DNA of 64,000 nt from Lineus longissimus (GCF_910592395.1 NC_088314.1:10788001-10852000), one strand, 5' to 3'; counted from the stretch's first letter, positions 1-11,171 are shown. Program-made: numbers and translations. Notes: a model not told the origin generated them from the letters alone.

Positions 1-54
1 ACGACGGCCAACACGTTGTCCCCCAATCAAGGGCATGGATGGATCTATAGAGCA
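1..54 (-). pseudogene. inverted fragment of the 13-kb unknown gene
   Basis: The first 54 bases closely match the reverse complement of about 13150-13203, with a few substitutions and a small insertion. They include the part encoding the HLIGNNVFAVV stretch of the unrecognised gene there. It is either a fragment of a paralogue running off the left edge or a rearranged piece. The match ends in A-rich sequence (aaaaaaaagaaag) with no further coding similarity. Confidence 0.5.
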
Positions 55-295
55 CAAAAAAAAGAAAGCAATTCCAACTGGATGGACTGGAGTGGAACTG
101 GAAGTGGAACAACAATCAACATCCAATCCATTTAACTTTCTATCAGTATTTCTGGCTGTTTTATAGCTGTTGAAATCACGGAAAATAGGTAGTGCATTAT
201 ATCCTTTTTCTATATACAAAAACAGGTACTGCATCAGCGTGTCGCAGTAACCTCAAAGTTGAAAATGTAAGCATCAAAATCAACCCAATAAATAC

Positions 296-638
296 ATATA
301 TGCTCAAATCAAGTAGTTCTACTTAATCCTCGATTCATAATCTATCGATGTATTCTTCACACTACTATTCTTGTGCGTGACATATCGTCTATTTTACTGG
401 TGGCTTCACGAGGCTGACTAGCTAGAGGGCGCCACCAGTAAAATAAGACGATATGTCACGCACAAGAATAGTAGCGTGAAGAGCCGCTTTTAAAGTAGAA
501 TTTTCTCACAATTCCAAAAAAATCAACAACAAAGAATACATCGATTCGACTGTAAAATATGTACCTTTTTGATGTACGAAATAAACATATATATTATGAA
601 TCGAGGATTAAGTAGAACTACTTGGTTTGAGCAAATAT
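296..638. mobile_element. foldback / MITE-like inverted repeat
   Basis: A long imperfect palindrome. The outer arms (296-341 and 592-638) are near-perfect inverted copies carrying tagttctacttaatcctcg and its complement. The middle arms (about 342-357 and 531-544) and inner arms (361-404 and 432-475) also pair, around a short central loop. Unpaired sequence lies on the right side (about 480-530 and 545-591). No transposase is encoded, so this looks like a non-autonomous foldback or MITE-type element. I did not find a convincing target-site duplication. Confidence 0.75.
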
Positions 639-667
639 GGGACTATTGGCAGGAGCATGGGGGTTAA

Positions 668-740
668 ATTGGCCATCTTCAGGTGACTAACATACAGAGC
701 AAGGGCACTGGGTCAAGTTAGATTCAGCATTGAATATACT
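668..740 (+). repeat. dispersed repeat copy (second copy near 20.8 kb)
   Basis: This stretch (ccatcttcaggtgactaaca onward) matches 20818-20886 in the same orientation, including gcaagggcactgggt and gttagattcagcattgaat. It belongs to an uncharacterised interspersed repeat. No coding potential is apparent. Confidence 0.6.
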
Positions 741-871
741 AGCATATACCCGAGGCGCGGGCTGTTCGAGGTATAAAAATCTGATTGTGTGGGTGCTGGT
801 ATGTTGTGGGTTTGGTGTAAATGGGGTGCTGGTTTGTGAGTAACACTTTTTTTCATGAGTGTAATACTTCT

Positions 872-1037
872 TGTAGTGTAATCTGAATAAATGGGTCATA
901 GAGTTTGAGGTGCTGCCACCTCGTGATAGATTAGGGTACTGTTCAAAATGGCTGTCATGTTCTAGAAATATACTTCAAGTGTTCAGAGTTTAAATCCGTC
1001 ATTATCTTCTTTCGGAACGCCCATCGGCAACTGAACA
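872..1037 (+). repeat. 5' LTR of the gypsy element
   Basis: 166 bp, starting tgtagtgtaatctg and ending cggcaactgaaca. It is identical to 8480-8645 except for one transition at 1001. The sequence directly after it (1038 onward, tggtgtcagaag) is where a tRNA primer-binding site should lie. It begins with the expected TGG, but I do not assign a tRNA. Confidence 0.95.
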
Positions 1038-1324
1038 TGGTGTCAGAAGTTAAAGAAGACTCTCATGAACTGGGAGAGACTGTTATTTTGTTGAGAGATG
1101 TCGATGTTGATGAGCTTTGAGCCAAGATTCGTGAATCTTTCCCCAGTCAGAGGAAATGTTTCTGATGACTGCATGTACATCTCGTGTGCATCATGTGTAT
1201 AAAGGTGCTGTGCAGTGACTTTTCATGTGCTGAACAGTGAGTTGCGCCCATGAATGATGAATCTGAAGATAATCTAAGGAACTTTCGTGACATTTTGCCC
1301 TTCCCTGTTACTGTTATTACAACA

Positions 1325-1801
1325 ATGGCACAATTCCAAGTGCAGCCACCTGAGTCTTTTGACTTTGGTAAGCCTGAAGGGTGGAATAAGTGGATCCGGC
1401 GATTTGACAGATTTCGACAGGTGTCTGGCCTAGCTGCCAAGTCGGGAGAGGAGCAGGTCAACACGCTGGTGTACTCCATGGGAGATGAGGCAGAGGACAT
1501 TCTGACCTCGTTGAGACTCACTAATGACGAGAAGAAAGATTACGAAGTAATCAAAACCAAATTACAAGGTTATTTTGAACCTAAGAGAAATGTGATCTTT
1601 GAACGGGCGAAATTTAACCAACGTTTCCAGCGAGAAGGTGAAAGTGTCGATACTTTCATAACTGACTTGCATACACTCGCGGAGAAATGTGACTTTGGAA
1701 CTTTGCACGATGAATTAATTCGCGATCGAATTGTCGTTGGGTTACGCGCAAACGGGTCAACGAAATCCAGATTTCGGAAGATCAGCAAACCGCATTTCTA
1801 G
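1325..1801 (+). pseudogene. gag: gypsy gag, C-terminally truncated
   Basis: Encodes about 158 residues of a retrotransposon Gag capsid-type protein. I take the start at ATG 1325 (MAQFQVQPPESF), typical of this Gag type; an upstream in-frame ATG at 1250 would add 25 residues. The pattern GWNKWIRRFDRFRQVSGL...EEQVNTLVYSMGDEAEDIL...YF.PKRN.IFERAKFNQR is that of Ty3/gypsy Gag. After RIVVGLRANG the frame leaves the expected sequence and stops at 1801. The protease frame (EDQQTAFLES) already overlaps in another register, so the zinc-knuckle region appears deleted with a frame change. Confidence 0.8.
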
Positions 1802-2101
1802 AATCAGTAAACGTGGAATCTGAGGACGACGATTTTAACTTATGGTCGAGTCGTGTAAAAATTTCTGGTCATGAGCTTGATTGGAAAATCGATACAGGCG
1901 CTGAAGTAACATGCCTGCCGCTACGCGATTATCGTGAGAGTTTCGGAAAACTTCACAAGTCCAATAAAGTCTTAGTTGGAGCTGGCAGTAACAAGCTTGA
2001 TGTTCTTGGAATGTTTCATGCTAAGCTTGCTAAAGGGCAGCACGTCACATTGGCAGAGGTGTATGTTGTGCGCGGCCTAGCAAAACCGTTGCAAGGGATT
2101 A
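1775..2101 (+). pseudogene. gypsy aspartic protease, cut by the LINE
   Basis: Retroviral-type aspartic protease. The active-site motif WKIDTGAEVTCLP is encoded near 1880-1920, followed by a flap-like region (NKVLVGAGSNKLDVLG) and EVYVVRGLAKPLQG. The frame then passes into LINE sequence at about 2100; the gypsy sequence resumes near 5199 with KAIRKLNLVSVVRA. It normally cleaves Gag-Pol. Here it is separated from RT, so it is inactive as part of a polyprotein. Confidence 0.75.
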
Positions 2102-5100
2102 TCTGTGGAGTATGTCCAACAGGAATCACATTTCCGATCAATCCTGGATAACAACATTGGACTTTGCAACAAAGAGAGTTATTCTTCCAAGACCAACGAA
2201 ACGAACCCATAGGGGAAAGAGAGCTGGTGTTCGAATGAAAGCCGGGAGGATTAAGAGAAACCGATCAAAATCAGGACTCACTGTTGGCATTTTGAATGCC
2301 CAATCCATCAGAAATAAAGTGGACCAGATTCATGACATTATCATTGAATTTGACATTGACATTTTTACTTTTACTGAGACCTGGGTAACTTCCAAGGCCA
2401 AAGATGAGTATTTCCTCGAAGCCCTGGCCATATCAGGGTATAAACTCTTCAGTGTTCCCCGCAGAGGAAACAAAGGCTGGGGTGGAGTCGCTGTACTCTG
2501 CAAGTCCAACATGGTTGTGTCATCTTCCTCTTCGACCCAGAGTGCCACTAGTTTTGAAACCTGTGAAATAGTGTTTTCCCTAGGAGCCAAGTGTCTCAGA
2601 GTAGTTGTCGTGTACCGACCACCGCCATCAACGAAGAACAAACTATCAATTCCGTTATTCTTCGAGGAGTTTACTCCTACTCTCCAGAACTTTGCCACGA
2701 GTCATGGTGATCTTCTCATAACTGGGGATATCAACTTTCATCTCGATGTCCCAAGTGAGTCGGCGCCTTGACGCTTTCTTGAACTCCTCGATTCATTTGA
2801 CTTGGTGCAACACATCGATTTTCCAACTCATCGTTCACTTCACACCTTGGATGAAGCGATAACTCGCAGTGACAGTGACATCATTTCTAGTCTGGTGCAA
2901 GGGGACATGATTTCAGATCACAACTTAGTCGTAGTCAATGTGTCCCATCCAAAGCCATCCCCAAAGCGTGTCACTGTGATGACGCGAAAACTTCGGGACA
3001 TTGATCTGAACTCACTGACAAAGGACATTTCCGAAATGGAGTGGCCCGCAGCTGACTCCGACCTGGACTCTCTGTGCTCAGCGTTCCACACTGGACTAAG
3101 GGATCTCCTTGACCAACACGCTCCGGAAAAAGCCAAGACTGTCACTGTCCGGCCATCGCAACCATGGTTCTCGCCTGAGGTTCATGGAGCCAAGACCAAG
3201 AAAAGGAAGGCTGAAAAACTATGGAGAAAAAGTGGGCTTACTGTACACAAGGAAATATACCAGCAGGCACGTAACACCTTCAACATGTTGATCGACTCCA
3301 CTAAATCCGCTTACTTCAACAGGCGGATTGAAGAGGCGGACGGTAACCTGAGAGAGAGGCAAAAACTCTTTCAGAACATTCTCCACACTAGTCGTGAAGT
3401 AAAACTTCCACAGCACTCGGACCAAAGGGAACTGGCTGACAAGTTTGCCAACTTCTTTCATGACAAAGTGAAGAAAATCCGCTCGGGGTTACCTACCGTC
3501 GACAAGGATGTTGTGGATAATGCAGTACTCGCCACCAAGAACCATTCGTTTACCGTTTTTGAGCCTGTCACCTGTGATGAACTCTCCAGTGTTATGAAGA
3601 AATCGCCCACGAAATCATGCCCGTTGGATCCACTTCCTACCTGGATGATTAAAGCAACGCTCCCCGAGGTTGTAGAGGTGATAAGGGACATTGTCAATTC
3701 TTCGATGAAAAGTGGTGACGTGCCCGAGCAGATGAAAATTGCTCTAGTGTCACCCCTACTAAAAAAGCCGTCACTCGATCCTGAAATCTTACAAAACTAT
3801 TGACCAGTTAGCAACTTATCCTTTTTGTCGAAGGTACTTGAACGTGTTATTGCAGCCCGGTTGAATACGTACATGGACACTCACAACCTTCACGATGCCT
3901 TCCAATCAGCCTACAAGGCTAAGCATAGTACTGAATCGGCATTACTGAGGGTCCAGAACGATATTCGCAACATGGTTGATAAACATGGTGCAGCTGTATT
4001 AGTGTTACTAGATCTCAGTGCCGCGTTCGACACGGTCGACCACGAAGTTCTCCTCTCGCGTCTACAAAATCTCCTTGGTATCGACGGTATCCCGCTAAAG
4101 TGGTTTCGTTCATATCTGGCGGGGAGGACGCAACATGTGTGTATCAGCGGAAAGAGATCAGCGCCTCAAACACTCAATTATGGCGTACCACAGGGGTCAG
4201 TATTAGGCCCCATCCTTTTCCTGGTCTACATCCTGCCACTTGGTCCCCTTATCGATGGTTTTGGCACCCCTAGGCACGGATACGCGGATGACAATCAGTT
4301 GTATGTAGCACTTCCTGTCACTCAGGCCGCTTCAAGGATCATCGACCTCGAGATCTGTCTCGTTGATATTCATGACTGGCTTACTGTTAACAAGCTCAAA
4401 GGAAATCCTTCTAAAACAGAGATCGAACTCTTTGGCTCACAGAGAGTAATCGATTCACTGAACGTTAAATCACTTGTAGTCGCTGGCGTCCAGGTCACTC
4501 CGTCCAGTGGCCCTGTGCGGAACCTCGGAGTGTATTTTGATCAAACTCTTTCTATGGCATCACACATAAACTACATCGTCAAATCTGCAACTTACCACTT
4601 GCGCAATATTGGTCGCGCTCGCAAGCTCCTTACAACTGCAGCAACGAAAGAGCTAGTGCACTCACTGGTGATGTCTCGTTTGGACTACGGTAATAGTCTG
4701 TTAGCTGGGGTTAATGAGCAACTCCTGCACAAATTACAACTAGTGCAGAGCCGTGCAGCAAGAATAATTACAAGGACTCCACTACGTGAGCACATAACAC
4801 CCGTTTTGAGAACTCTCCACTGGCTTCCGATACCATATCGTATCGATTTCAAGGTTTTACTCATGGTGTTCAAAGCCAAAAACAACATGGCTCCATCATA
4901 TATCTCGGACATCCTGCCATCGTATGTCCCAGGGCGATCCCTGAGATCGGATAACCAAGAGTTGTTGGTGACTCCCAGGTATCGCCTTGAGACATTTGGT
5001 GGCAGAAGCTTTACAGTTTATGCCAGCAAATTATGGAACTCGCTGGACACTAACACCCGCAACAGCTCCACCGTCAGCGAGTTCAAAAGAAGATTAAAAA

Positions 5101-5198
5101 CCAAACTATTTGAACAGTGTTTTTGTTAAGCGCAGCTGAGCAATTTTTCTAATTGGATTTTGCGCTATATAAATGCTATTTGTATGCATGTATGTATA
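2102..5198 (+). mobile_element. CR1/L2-like LINE, 5' truncated, inside the gypsy element
   Basis: A non-LTR retrotransposon inserted in sense orientation. It carries an apurinic-type endonuclease followed by reverse transcriptase. Its 3' end has the gcgctatataaatgctattt motif followed by a short tgtatgcatgtatgtata tail, the usual CR1/L2-type 3' structure. The 5' end is at about 2100 and no ORF1 is visible, so it is 5' truncated. Joining the gypsy sequence on either side restores a plausible protease/RT linker, so this is an insertion. I could not define a target duplication. Confidence 0.85.
2112..5129 (+). pseudogene. LINE ORF2 (endonuclease + reverse transcriptase), two stops
   Basis: A single reading frame from 2112 to 5129, interrupted by TGA at 2769-2771 and TGA at 3801-3803. 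The endonuclease comes first (VGILNAQSIRNK, FTFTETW, GGVAVL, VYRPP, GDINFH, SDHNLV). The RT follows (SFLSKVLERVIAARL, FQSAYKAKHSTESALL, LLDLSAAFDTVDH, YGVPQGSVLGPILF, catalytic YADD in GYADDNQLY) and a typical C-terminal LRTLHWLPIPYRIDFKVLL region. The second stop lies in NY*PVSNL, where the family has NYRPVSNL, so it looks like CGA to TGA. Otherwise the protein is intact, so decay is recent. Confidence 0.9.
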
Positions 5199-8056
5199 AA
5201 GCGATTCGTAAGCTAAATCTTGTGTCAGTAGTCCGCGCCATTTGTAAAAGTCAACTCACCAAATGGAAAAAACAGTTCCCAGAACTTTTCGCAAATCTTG
5301 GGAAAATGACTGGTGAGTACGAGATCAAGTTGGAAGACAGTGCGAATCCGTACGCAATTTCATCACCACGTAGAGTTCCCATACCGCTCTATAATAAAGT
5401 GAAAGCCGAACTGTTACGTATGGAAAAATTAGGGGTGATCTCAAGAATAACTGAGCCTACCAATTGGTGCGCGGGAATAGTCCTTGTTCCAAAATCCAAT
5501 GGAACTGTTAGGATCTGTGTGGACCTAACCAAGTTAAATGAGAGTGTAAAACGTGAGAATTTCATTCTGCCATCAGTTGACTCTACACTAGCGCGGCTCA
5601 GTGGAGCCAAAGTTTTCTCTAAGCTAGATGCAAATTCTGGCTTTTGGCAAATTCCTCTTAGCAAGGAGTCGTCCCGTCTTTGCTGTTTCATAACGCCATT
5701 CGGGAGATTTGTTTTCAACCGCCTTCCTTTCGGGATTTCATCAGCTCCTGAAATCTTCCAGCGCAGGATGCAGGAGATGTTAGATGGTCTGGAAGGGGTA
5801 GTGTGCCACATGGACGATATTCTAGTGTTTGGGGCTGATCAGGCAGAACATGATGAGAGACTCAAAGCTGTTCTTCAGAGACTTAAAGATGCTGGTGTCA
5901 CACTTAATGAGGCCAAGTGTGAGTTTTCAGTTGACAGGGTTAAGTATCTTGGGTACTTGATCACAGCCGAGGGAATATTTCCAGATAGTGACAAGATAAA
6001 CGCTATCCAGAAAATGGCAAAACCGCAAAATGTGTCAGACATTAGGCGTTTCCTTGGCATGGTAAATCAGTTGGGAAAGTTTATTCCTAATTTAGCGGAC
6101 AAAACCGAGCCTCTTAGGTCTCTTCTCAGCAAGAAGAATCAATGGTGTTGGGGGTCATCTCAGGACCATGCTTTCCAGGATTTGAAAGCATGTTTGTCTT
6201 CTACAACGGTACTCGGAATGTACGACCCAAGCCGGGACACTGTTGTTTCTGCGGATTCATCCTCTTTCGGGTTAGGTACCGTGATAAAACAGAAGCAGGA
6301 GGACGATATGTGGAAGCCTATTGCATATGCGTCGCGATCATTATCGGACACTGAGAAAAGGTATGCGCAGGTGGAAAAGGAAGCATTGGCGTCAGCCTGG
6401 GCCTGCGACCGATTCCAAGTGTATCTTCTGGGTAAGCGCTTTACCCTAGAAACGGACCATAAACCGCTTGTTGCGCTACTAGGTTCGAAGAGTGTCGATG
6501 AACTGCCTGCGAGAGTTCAACGTTTTAAACTGCGTATGATGCGTTTCTCATATGACATCGTACATGTTCCGGGGAAAGAACTTTATACTGCAGATACGTT
6601 GTCCAGGGCATCGATATCTTCGCCATTGTCTACTGTCGAGGAAGGATTTGCGCAGGATGTAAAAGCGTATGTTGACATGGTTGTTGAACACTTACCTGCG
6701 ACGGAGAAAAGGCTCGAGGAAATCCGTCAAAAACAGGAAGAAGACGAAGTTTGCCGTCAGGTTGTCAAGTATTGTCAAGATGGATGGCCGGACAGACCAT
6801 TTGTTAAAGGGGCAATACTGCCATATTACCAGGTTGCCGGTGAACTGACTGTTATGGATGGACTATTGATGAAGGGAACCAGAATAGTCATTCCTACATG
6901 TATGCGCTTAGAACTGTTGGACAAAATCCATGAGGGCCACCAAGGTATCACTAAATGCAGAAGGCGAGCCCAAGAATCAATTTGGTGGCCGGGACTCAGT
7001 TCACAAATAGAGTCACTAGTCCAAAACTGTAACATTTGTGCTCGAGAGCGGGTAGTTAGGCATGAACCAAATATTACCACCGAGGCTAAGAGACCATGGC
7101 AGGTTGTTGGCACTGACTTGTTCGAGTTTAAAAAGCGCCATTATCTAGTAGTGGTGGACTATTTTTCTCGCTATATCGAAATTGCTAAGCTGACCGAGCT
7201 CTCGTCGGGGGCTACTATCAATCATCTTAAATCGATCTTTGCTAGACATGGTGTGCCAGAACGGGTACGTTCTGACAATGGCCCTCAGTATTCAGCGCAG
7301 GACTTCGCAGACTTTGCCGATGTGTACACATTTCAACATGTTACAAGTTCCCCGCTTTACCCGCAAGGGAACGCAGAAGTTGAACGTGCTGTAAAAACTG
7401 TTAAAGGACTAGTGAAGAAAGGCAGGGATCCATATTTAGCTTTGCTGACTTACAGAGCTACACCACTGTACCATGGGTACAGTCCCGCCGAACTTTTGTT
7501 TGGGAGACGTCTTCGTACGAACTTACCGCAACATCCAAATATGCTGGCCCCAGCATGGCCAGATCTAAACAATCTTGTACAAACAGAACAGGATTATCAC
7601 ATGAAAATGGCAAAAAACGCACACAGGCGTCATGGCGTACAGGTGTTGTCAGATCTTTGCGAAGGAGAGAAAGTTTGGGTGTGCGATAAAAACATTCCCG
7701 CCATAATCACGGGAAATGCTGAAACACCGCGGTCGTATACTCTGGAGACTGAAACAGGATCATCTTTGAGACGAAATCGCAGGAGTCTACGTCGGCTTGC
7801 TCCGAGACTGAATCTCCAGGACAATCCAGCTGATGAATCAGTGCAGGAGAACATTTTGCCTCCCCCAGAGAGACAGAGTATTGTGTTGCCAAATGCTGGA
7901 CAATCTTCTGAGAATGGCCAGAATAATGTTCAATCAGATCAAAGTGTCTCTAGCACGACTGTGAATAATTCTCCAGGACGATCTGCTAGTTGTTCTGATC
8001 AATATGTAACCAGGTCAGGCAGGGTTTCAAAATCTGTCATTAAACTAGATCTTTAG
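5199..8056 (+). CDS. pol: gypsy Pol: reverse transcriptase, RNase H, integrase
   Basis: An open frame from the LINE junction to the stop at 8056, about 950 residues without a break. In order: RT (VPKSNGTVRICVDLTKLN, FSKLDANSGFWQIPL, FGISSAPEIFQ, catalytic HMDDIL with the aspartates near 5813-5818); RNase H (ADSSSFGLG, YASRSLSDTEKRYAQVEKE, TETDHKPL); integrase with an HHCC zinc module (HEGHQG ... CNICARER) and the DDE core (GTDLF, RSDNGPQY, NAEVERAVK); and a C-terminal GRRLRTNLP region. His replaces Tyr in the YMDD box. The open frame continues upstream to 5153 only because LINE tail sequence happens to be open. It makes cDNA and integrates it; here it is cut off from Gag and protease. Confidence 0.93.
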
Positions 8057-8460
8057 GGTGTGAGAGAGACCGAGGGTTAATCTGAAATTTCAGTGACATT
8101 TCATAGAGAAATCTAAATAATGATTTTCAAATAGTGCTTTTGTGGTATTCTCTCTATACTTGAGGATGTGATTTCATATTCGGATTAGTTGGAAGTTATC
8201 GAGTTAAAATGTTTATGTTTAGAGTTTCAATATCTTTCACATAAGTAGTGTTTACTCTCCAACGTATTTTGGACTTTCGTTTGTCTTAAGTATAGACAGG
8301 AGTCAGTAGTAGCCGAGTAGGATTTGAGATATATTTCCACAGCATTTTAGTTTTGACTTAGTTAAGCTAATTTTCTACGTGTTTGTATGTTTGTACACAT
8401 AGTTTGCCTAGACCAGACTTTAGGTTGTGATGCATCCTGGGTTATTGGAAATTGGACTTT

Positions 8461-8479
8461 CAAAGGACTGAAAGGGGGA
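8461..8479 (+). other. polypurine tract of the gypsy element
   Basis: The purine-rich caaaggactgaaaggggga lies directly before the TG of the 3' LTR, where plus-strand DNA synthesis is primed. Between the pol stop (8056) and here are about 400 bp of AT-rich untranslated sequence with no open frame. Confidence 0.7.
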
Positions 8480-8645
8480 TGTAGTGTAATCTGAATAAAT
8501 GGGTCATAGAGTTTGAGGTGCTGCCACCTCGTGATAGATTAGGGTACTGTTCAAAATGGCTGTCATGTTCTAGAAATATACTTCAAGTGTTCAGAGTTTA
8601 AATCCGTCGTTATCTTCTTTCGGAACGCCCATCGGCAACTGAACA
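8480..8645 (+). repeat. 3' LTR of the gypsy element
   Basis: 166 bp, matching 872-1037 except g at 8609. It contains aataaatgggtcatag near the start, a possible polyadenylation signal, and is followed by the cttct target duplication. Confidence 0.95.
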
Positions 8646-8888
8646 CTTCTTGAAAACGGAACTATGTAACCATGTACATGATGTACAGGCGTCCACAATG
8701 CTAAACCAATTCTCGGAAAACCAAGATGGTGCAGACTGGTGATGTACTCGATATCAGCCAGCGATTAGCGGCAGGATGGTTTAAGTTACCGGTGTGTGCG
8801 TAAATCTTGTCTCCCGTTGGGTACATTGTGTCCTAAGATGAGCTATTTGTGAATAAATGGCTGTCTCGAGGTGGAAAAGCAGCATTTT

Positions 8889-9331
8889 GAGACAAGACCA
8901 CAATTGATTTTTTAAGCCTTTTAGCAGTTAAATTGTCAATGTTTGACCGCGACGCATCAAATAATGCGTCAACTAGTGAAACTGAAATTCGGATATGATA
9001 TACGGGTTAGTCTTGCGAGTAACTGGTGCGATTTAAATTGGTGATTGACCACGGAAATTTTTTTATAATCGACAAATTAGACAGACTTTGATATTTCCAC
9101 TCTTTTCAGCCAACTGGCAGGAAAAACTCAAAACACGCCCCCTATTACCCAATTAGCAAAATTCGAAATTAATTTTTTCATCAAATAATTTCTTTATATC
9201 TGTAGACTTGCCACAACAAATATGTTTTCAATACCTCTCCAAATATGTACTTGAGAGTAAAAAACATGCACTCGTCTAATAGATAGGCCTGGACCCTCAA
9301 ACCTATGAATATTCATTAGTGGTCTTGTCTC
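8889..9331 (+). mobile_element. MITE copy A (443 bp)
   Basis: A non-autonomous DNA element with terminal inverted repeats gagacaagaccac ... gtggtcttgtctc. Other copies: 9881-10323 (same length, same strand), 19385-19825 (same strand) and 43970-44402 (opposite strand). The interior has no open frame. The left flank is tttt and the right flank aatg. They do not match each other, but the right flank matches the left flank of copy B. Confidence 0.85.
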
Positions 9332-9880
9332 AATGAAGGTACATTTCAGGGGTTAACATTTTGAGATTTTTTTCAAACCAATGTACATGACATCCCACAA
9401 CTCTCCAACAAAGGAAAGTCATATCTGGACATTTTGGGAGAAATGAGAGACATTTCCAAGAGTGGTACACTGTGTCAAAAGCGACGAAAGAGGACAAAAT
9501 CGACAAAAAGTCATGATTTTGCAGCCAACAGCACCAAATTCAAAGACCAGCCCTGGCCAGAATAAGCAAGCTATGGAGCTGAAAGTTTAGGATGTGATTT
9601 AGGAATATCTTTGCTGCTTAGGGAACAACTTTCAGAATCGAGGCCTAAGAAGTTTCAAAGAAATTACAAAATGAATGGCAACACAACAAGACTTGTAAAA
9701 ATGAAACCGAACTTAGACCGGGGCTAGGTTGGCTCATATTGGGGTCAAATTAAGTTTTTTTCTCATTATTTTAGCTTGTTTTGACTTTAAATCATCAGCA
9801 ATACAATATTCTAAATGAATTAGAGTGATTTGAGCACATTCAAATTTTTCACTAAATTGACCCAAAATGTAGTGTAAATG
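9332..9880 (+). repeat. repeat unit between the two MITE copies, circularly permuted
   Basis: A 549-bp segment with related copies, in reverse orientation, upstream of both kinase-gene 5' ends (about 43660-43969 and 50230-50700). In the 50-kb copy, the part matching about 9720-9880 directly adjoins the part matching 9332 onward (atgtagtataaatgaaggta read on the minus strand) with no MITE. Here the two parts lie at opposite ends of the segment. The order is therefore permuted relative to the intact copy. No coding potential is seen. Confidence 0.75.
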
Positions 9881-10323
9881 GAGACAAGACCACAATTGAT
9901 TTTTTAAGCCTTTTAGCAGTTAAATTGTCAATGTTTGACCGCGACGCATCAAAGAATGCGTCAAGAAGTGAAACTGAAATTCGGATATGATATACGGGTT
10001 AGTCTTGTGAGTAACTGGTGCGATTTAAATTGGTGATTGACCACGGAAATTTTTTTTTAATCGACAAATTAGACAGACTTTGATATTTCCACTCTTTTCA
10101 GCCAACTGGCAGAAAAAACTCAAAACACGCCCCCTATTACCCAATTAGCAAAATTCGAAATTAATTTTTTCATCAAATAATTTCTTTATATCTGTAGACT
10201 TGCCACAACAAATATTTTTTCAATACCTCTCCAAATATGTACTTGAGAGTTAAAAACATGCACTCGTCTAATTGATAGGCCTCGACCCTCCAACCTATGA
10301 ATATTCATTAGTGGTCTTGTCTC
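9881..10323 (+). mobile_element. MITE copy B (443 bp)
   Basis: Nearly identical to 8889-9331, with the same termini. The left flank is aatg (9877-9880), equal to the right flank of copy A (9332-9335). Together these are the 4-bp target duplication of one original insertion into the repeat unit. The right flank is cttt, close to the tttt left of copy A. Confidence 0.85.
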
Positions 10324-11171
10324 CTTTTTCCTTCAGAGATGGGCGCCGCCATCTTGCATGCTGGCGTCAGTGACGTCGATTTTGATTGGTGGATGATGAC
10401 CATTTGAACAGGACATCTGATTGGTTGATCGCGGAAGTGGGCGGTGGCTCGGCAATTTTCGTGACGGTAATAATGCAGAGAGATTACTGATGGACTTCTC
10501 TGCGAAGAGATTACTTGGAGCTCTCAAGTTGATGTCATCTCCACAAAGTTGTTATTTATTCCAAAACCACCAAGACATTCGACGTATGACACCCTCAGTG
10601 ACACTCTTACTTATGATCCACACCTACGAAGCCAAAAGTTGCAAGAATTCGACGCATTTCCGAGGCCCAATTTTGAAACAAAAATCGCCTTCTATTTAGC
10701 GGCCACAACGCGCATTATAGTATAGATTACTTGTAAAAGCTTGAATAGTTTAGACATACTGTGAGGTGCGAGAGATCCCTATTGGGGATTTTCTGTAACT
10801 TTAACTTGTTCGCCCTCGTCTATAGTGTTCCTTTAAATTCTTTTCGAATTTCTGATCTGGGGGTAAAAAAAAACTAATGTGCATAAAAGGTTTCTTGTGG
10901 GCTAAGGGGAGGCAGGCGATCCTTTTCCATGATGATCATGACAAACATATACTATAATAGTAGTAACTCAATTTTTTTCGAAACGCCTTGTATAAATTCA
11001 TATTGCCATCTCCCTCTGAAAGAAAAGCCAGTCGCGGACCGTACCTCCCACTGATGGAAGAGCCCTATCTTTTGTGTGTTTCGACCAATGTACTTGTATC
11101 GACGGCTGGGCTAACTCCAACATGCCCAAGGAAAACGGGTCACTCACCCAAGTCATGAAATCTATTTTTGT
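10324..11171. other. no gene recognised
   Basis: Non-coding as far as I can see. About 10740-10840 (gacatactgtgaggtgcgag onward) resembles 20893-20990, so it is part of an old dispersed repeat. A 92-codon open frame at 10421-10699 has no recognisable pattern. Confidence 0.4.

Larger units (their letters stand above)
867..8650 (+). mobile_element. Ty3/gypsy LTR retrotransposon, with a LINE inserted
   Basis: A complete LTR element. Two 166-bp LTRs (872-1037 and 8480-8645) begin TG and end CA and are flanked by the 5-bp target duplication cttct (867-871 and 8646-8650). The LTRs differ at one position (a at 1001, g at 8609), so the insertion is young. The interior holds gag, an aspartic protease, then reverse transcriptase, RNase H and integrase, which is the Ty3/gypsy order. 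Two lesions break it: gag runs into the protease out of frame with no nucleocapsid zinc knuckle visible, and a LINE of about 3.1 kb sits at the protease/RT boundary. It would be non-autonomous now. Confidence 0.95.

Noticed and set aside
421-445. CTCF-like motif (agagggcgccaccag)
   Set aside because: It lies at the loop of the foldback element, and one weak motif match is not evidence of a binding site.
1147-1521. Minus-strand open frame opposite gag
   Set aside because: It is the complement of a well-supported Gag frame and has no signature of its own.
8889-10323. Reading the two 443-bp direct repeats as LTRs of a small retrotransposon
   Set aside because: Each copy has its own terminal inverted repeats, a solitary copy at 19385-19825 has its own 4-bp duplication, and the inner flanks form a target duplication. 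LTRs would not show these features.
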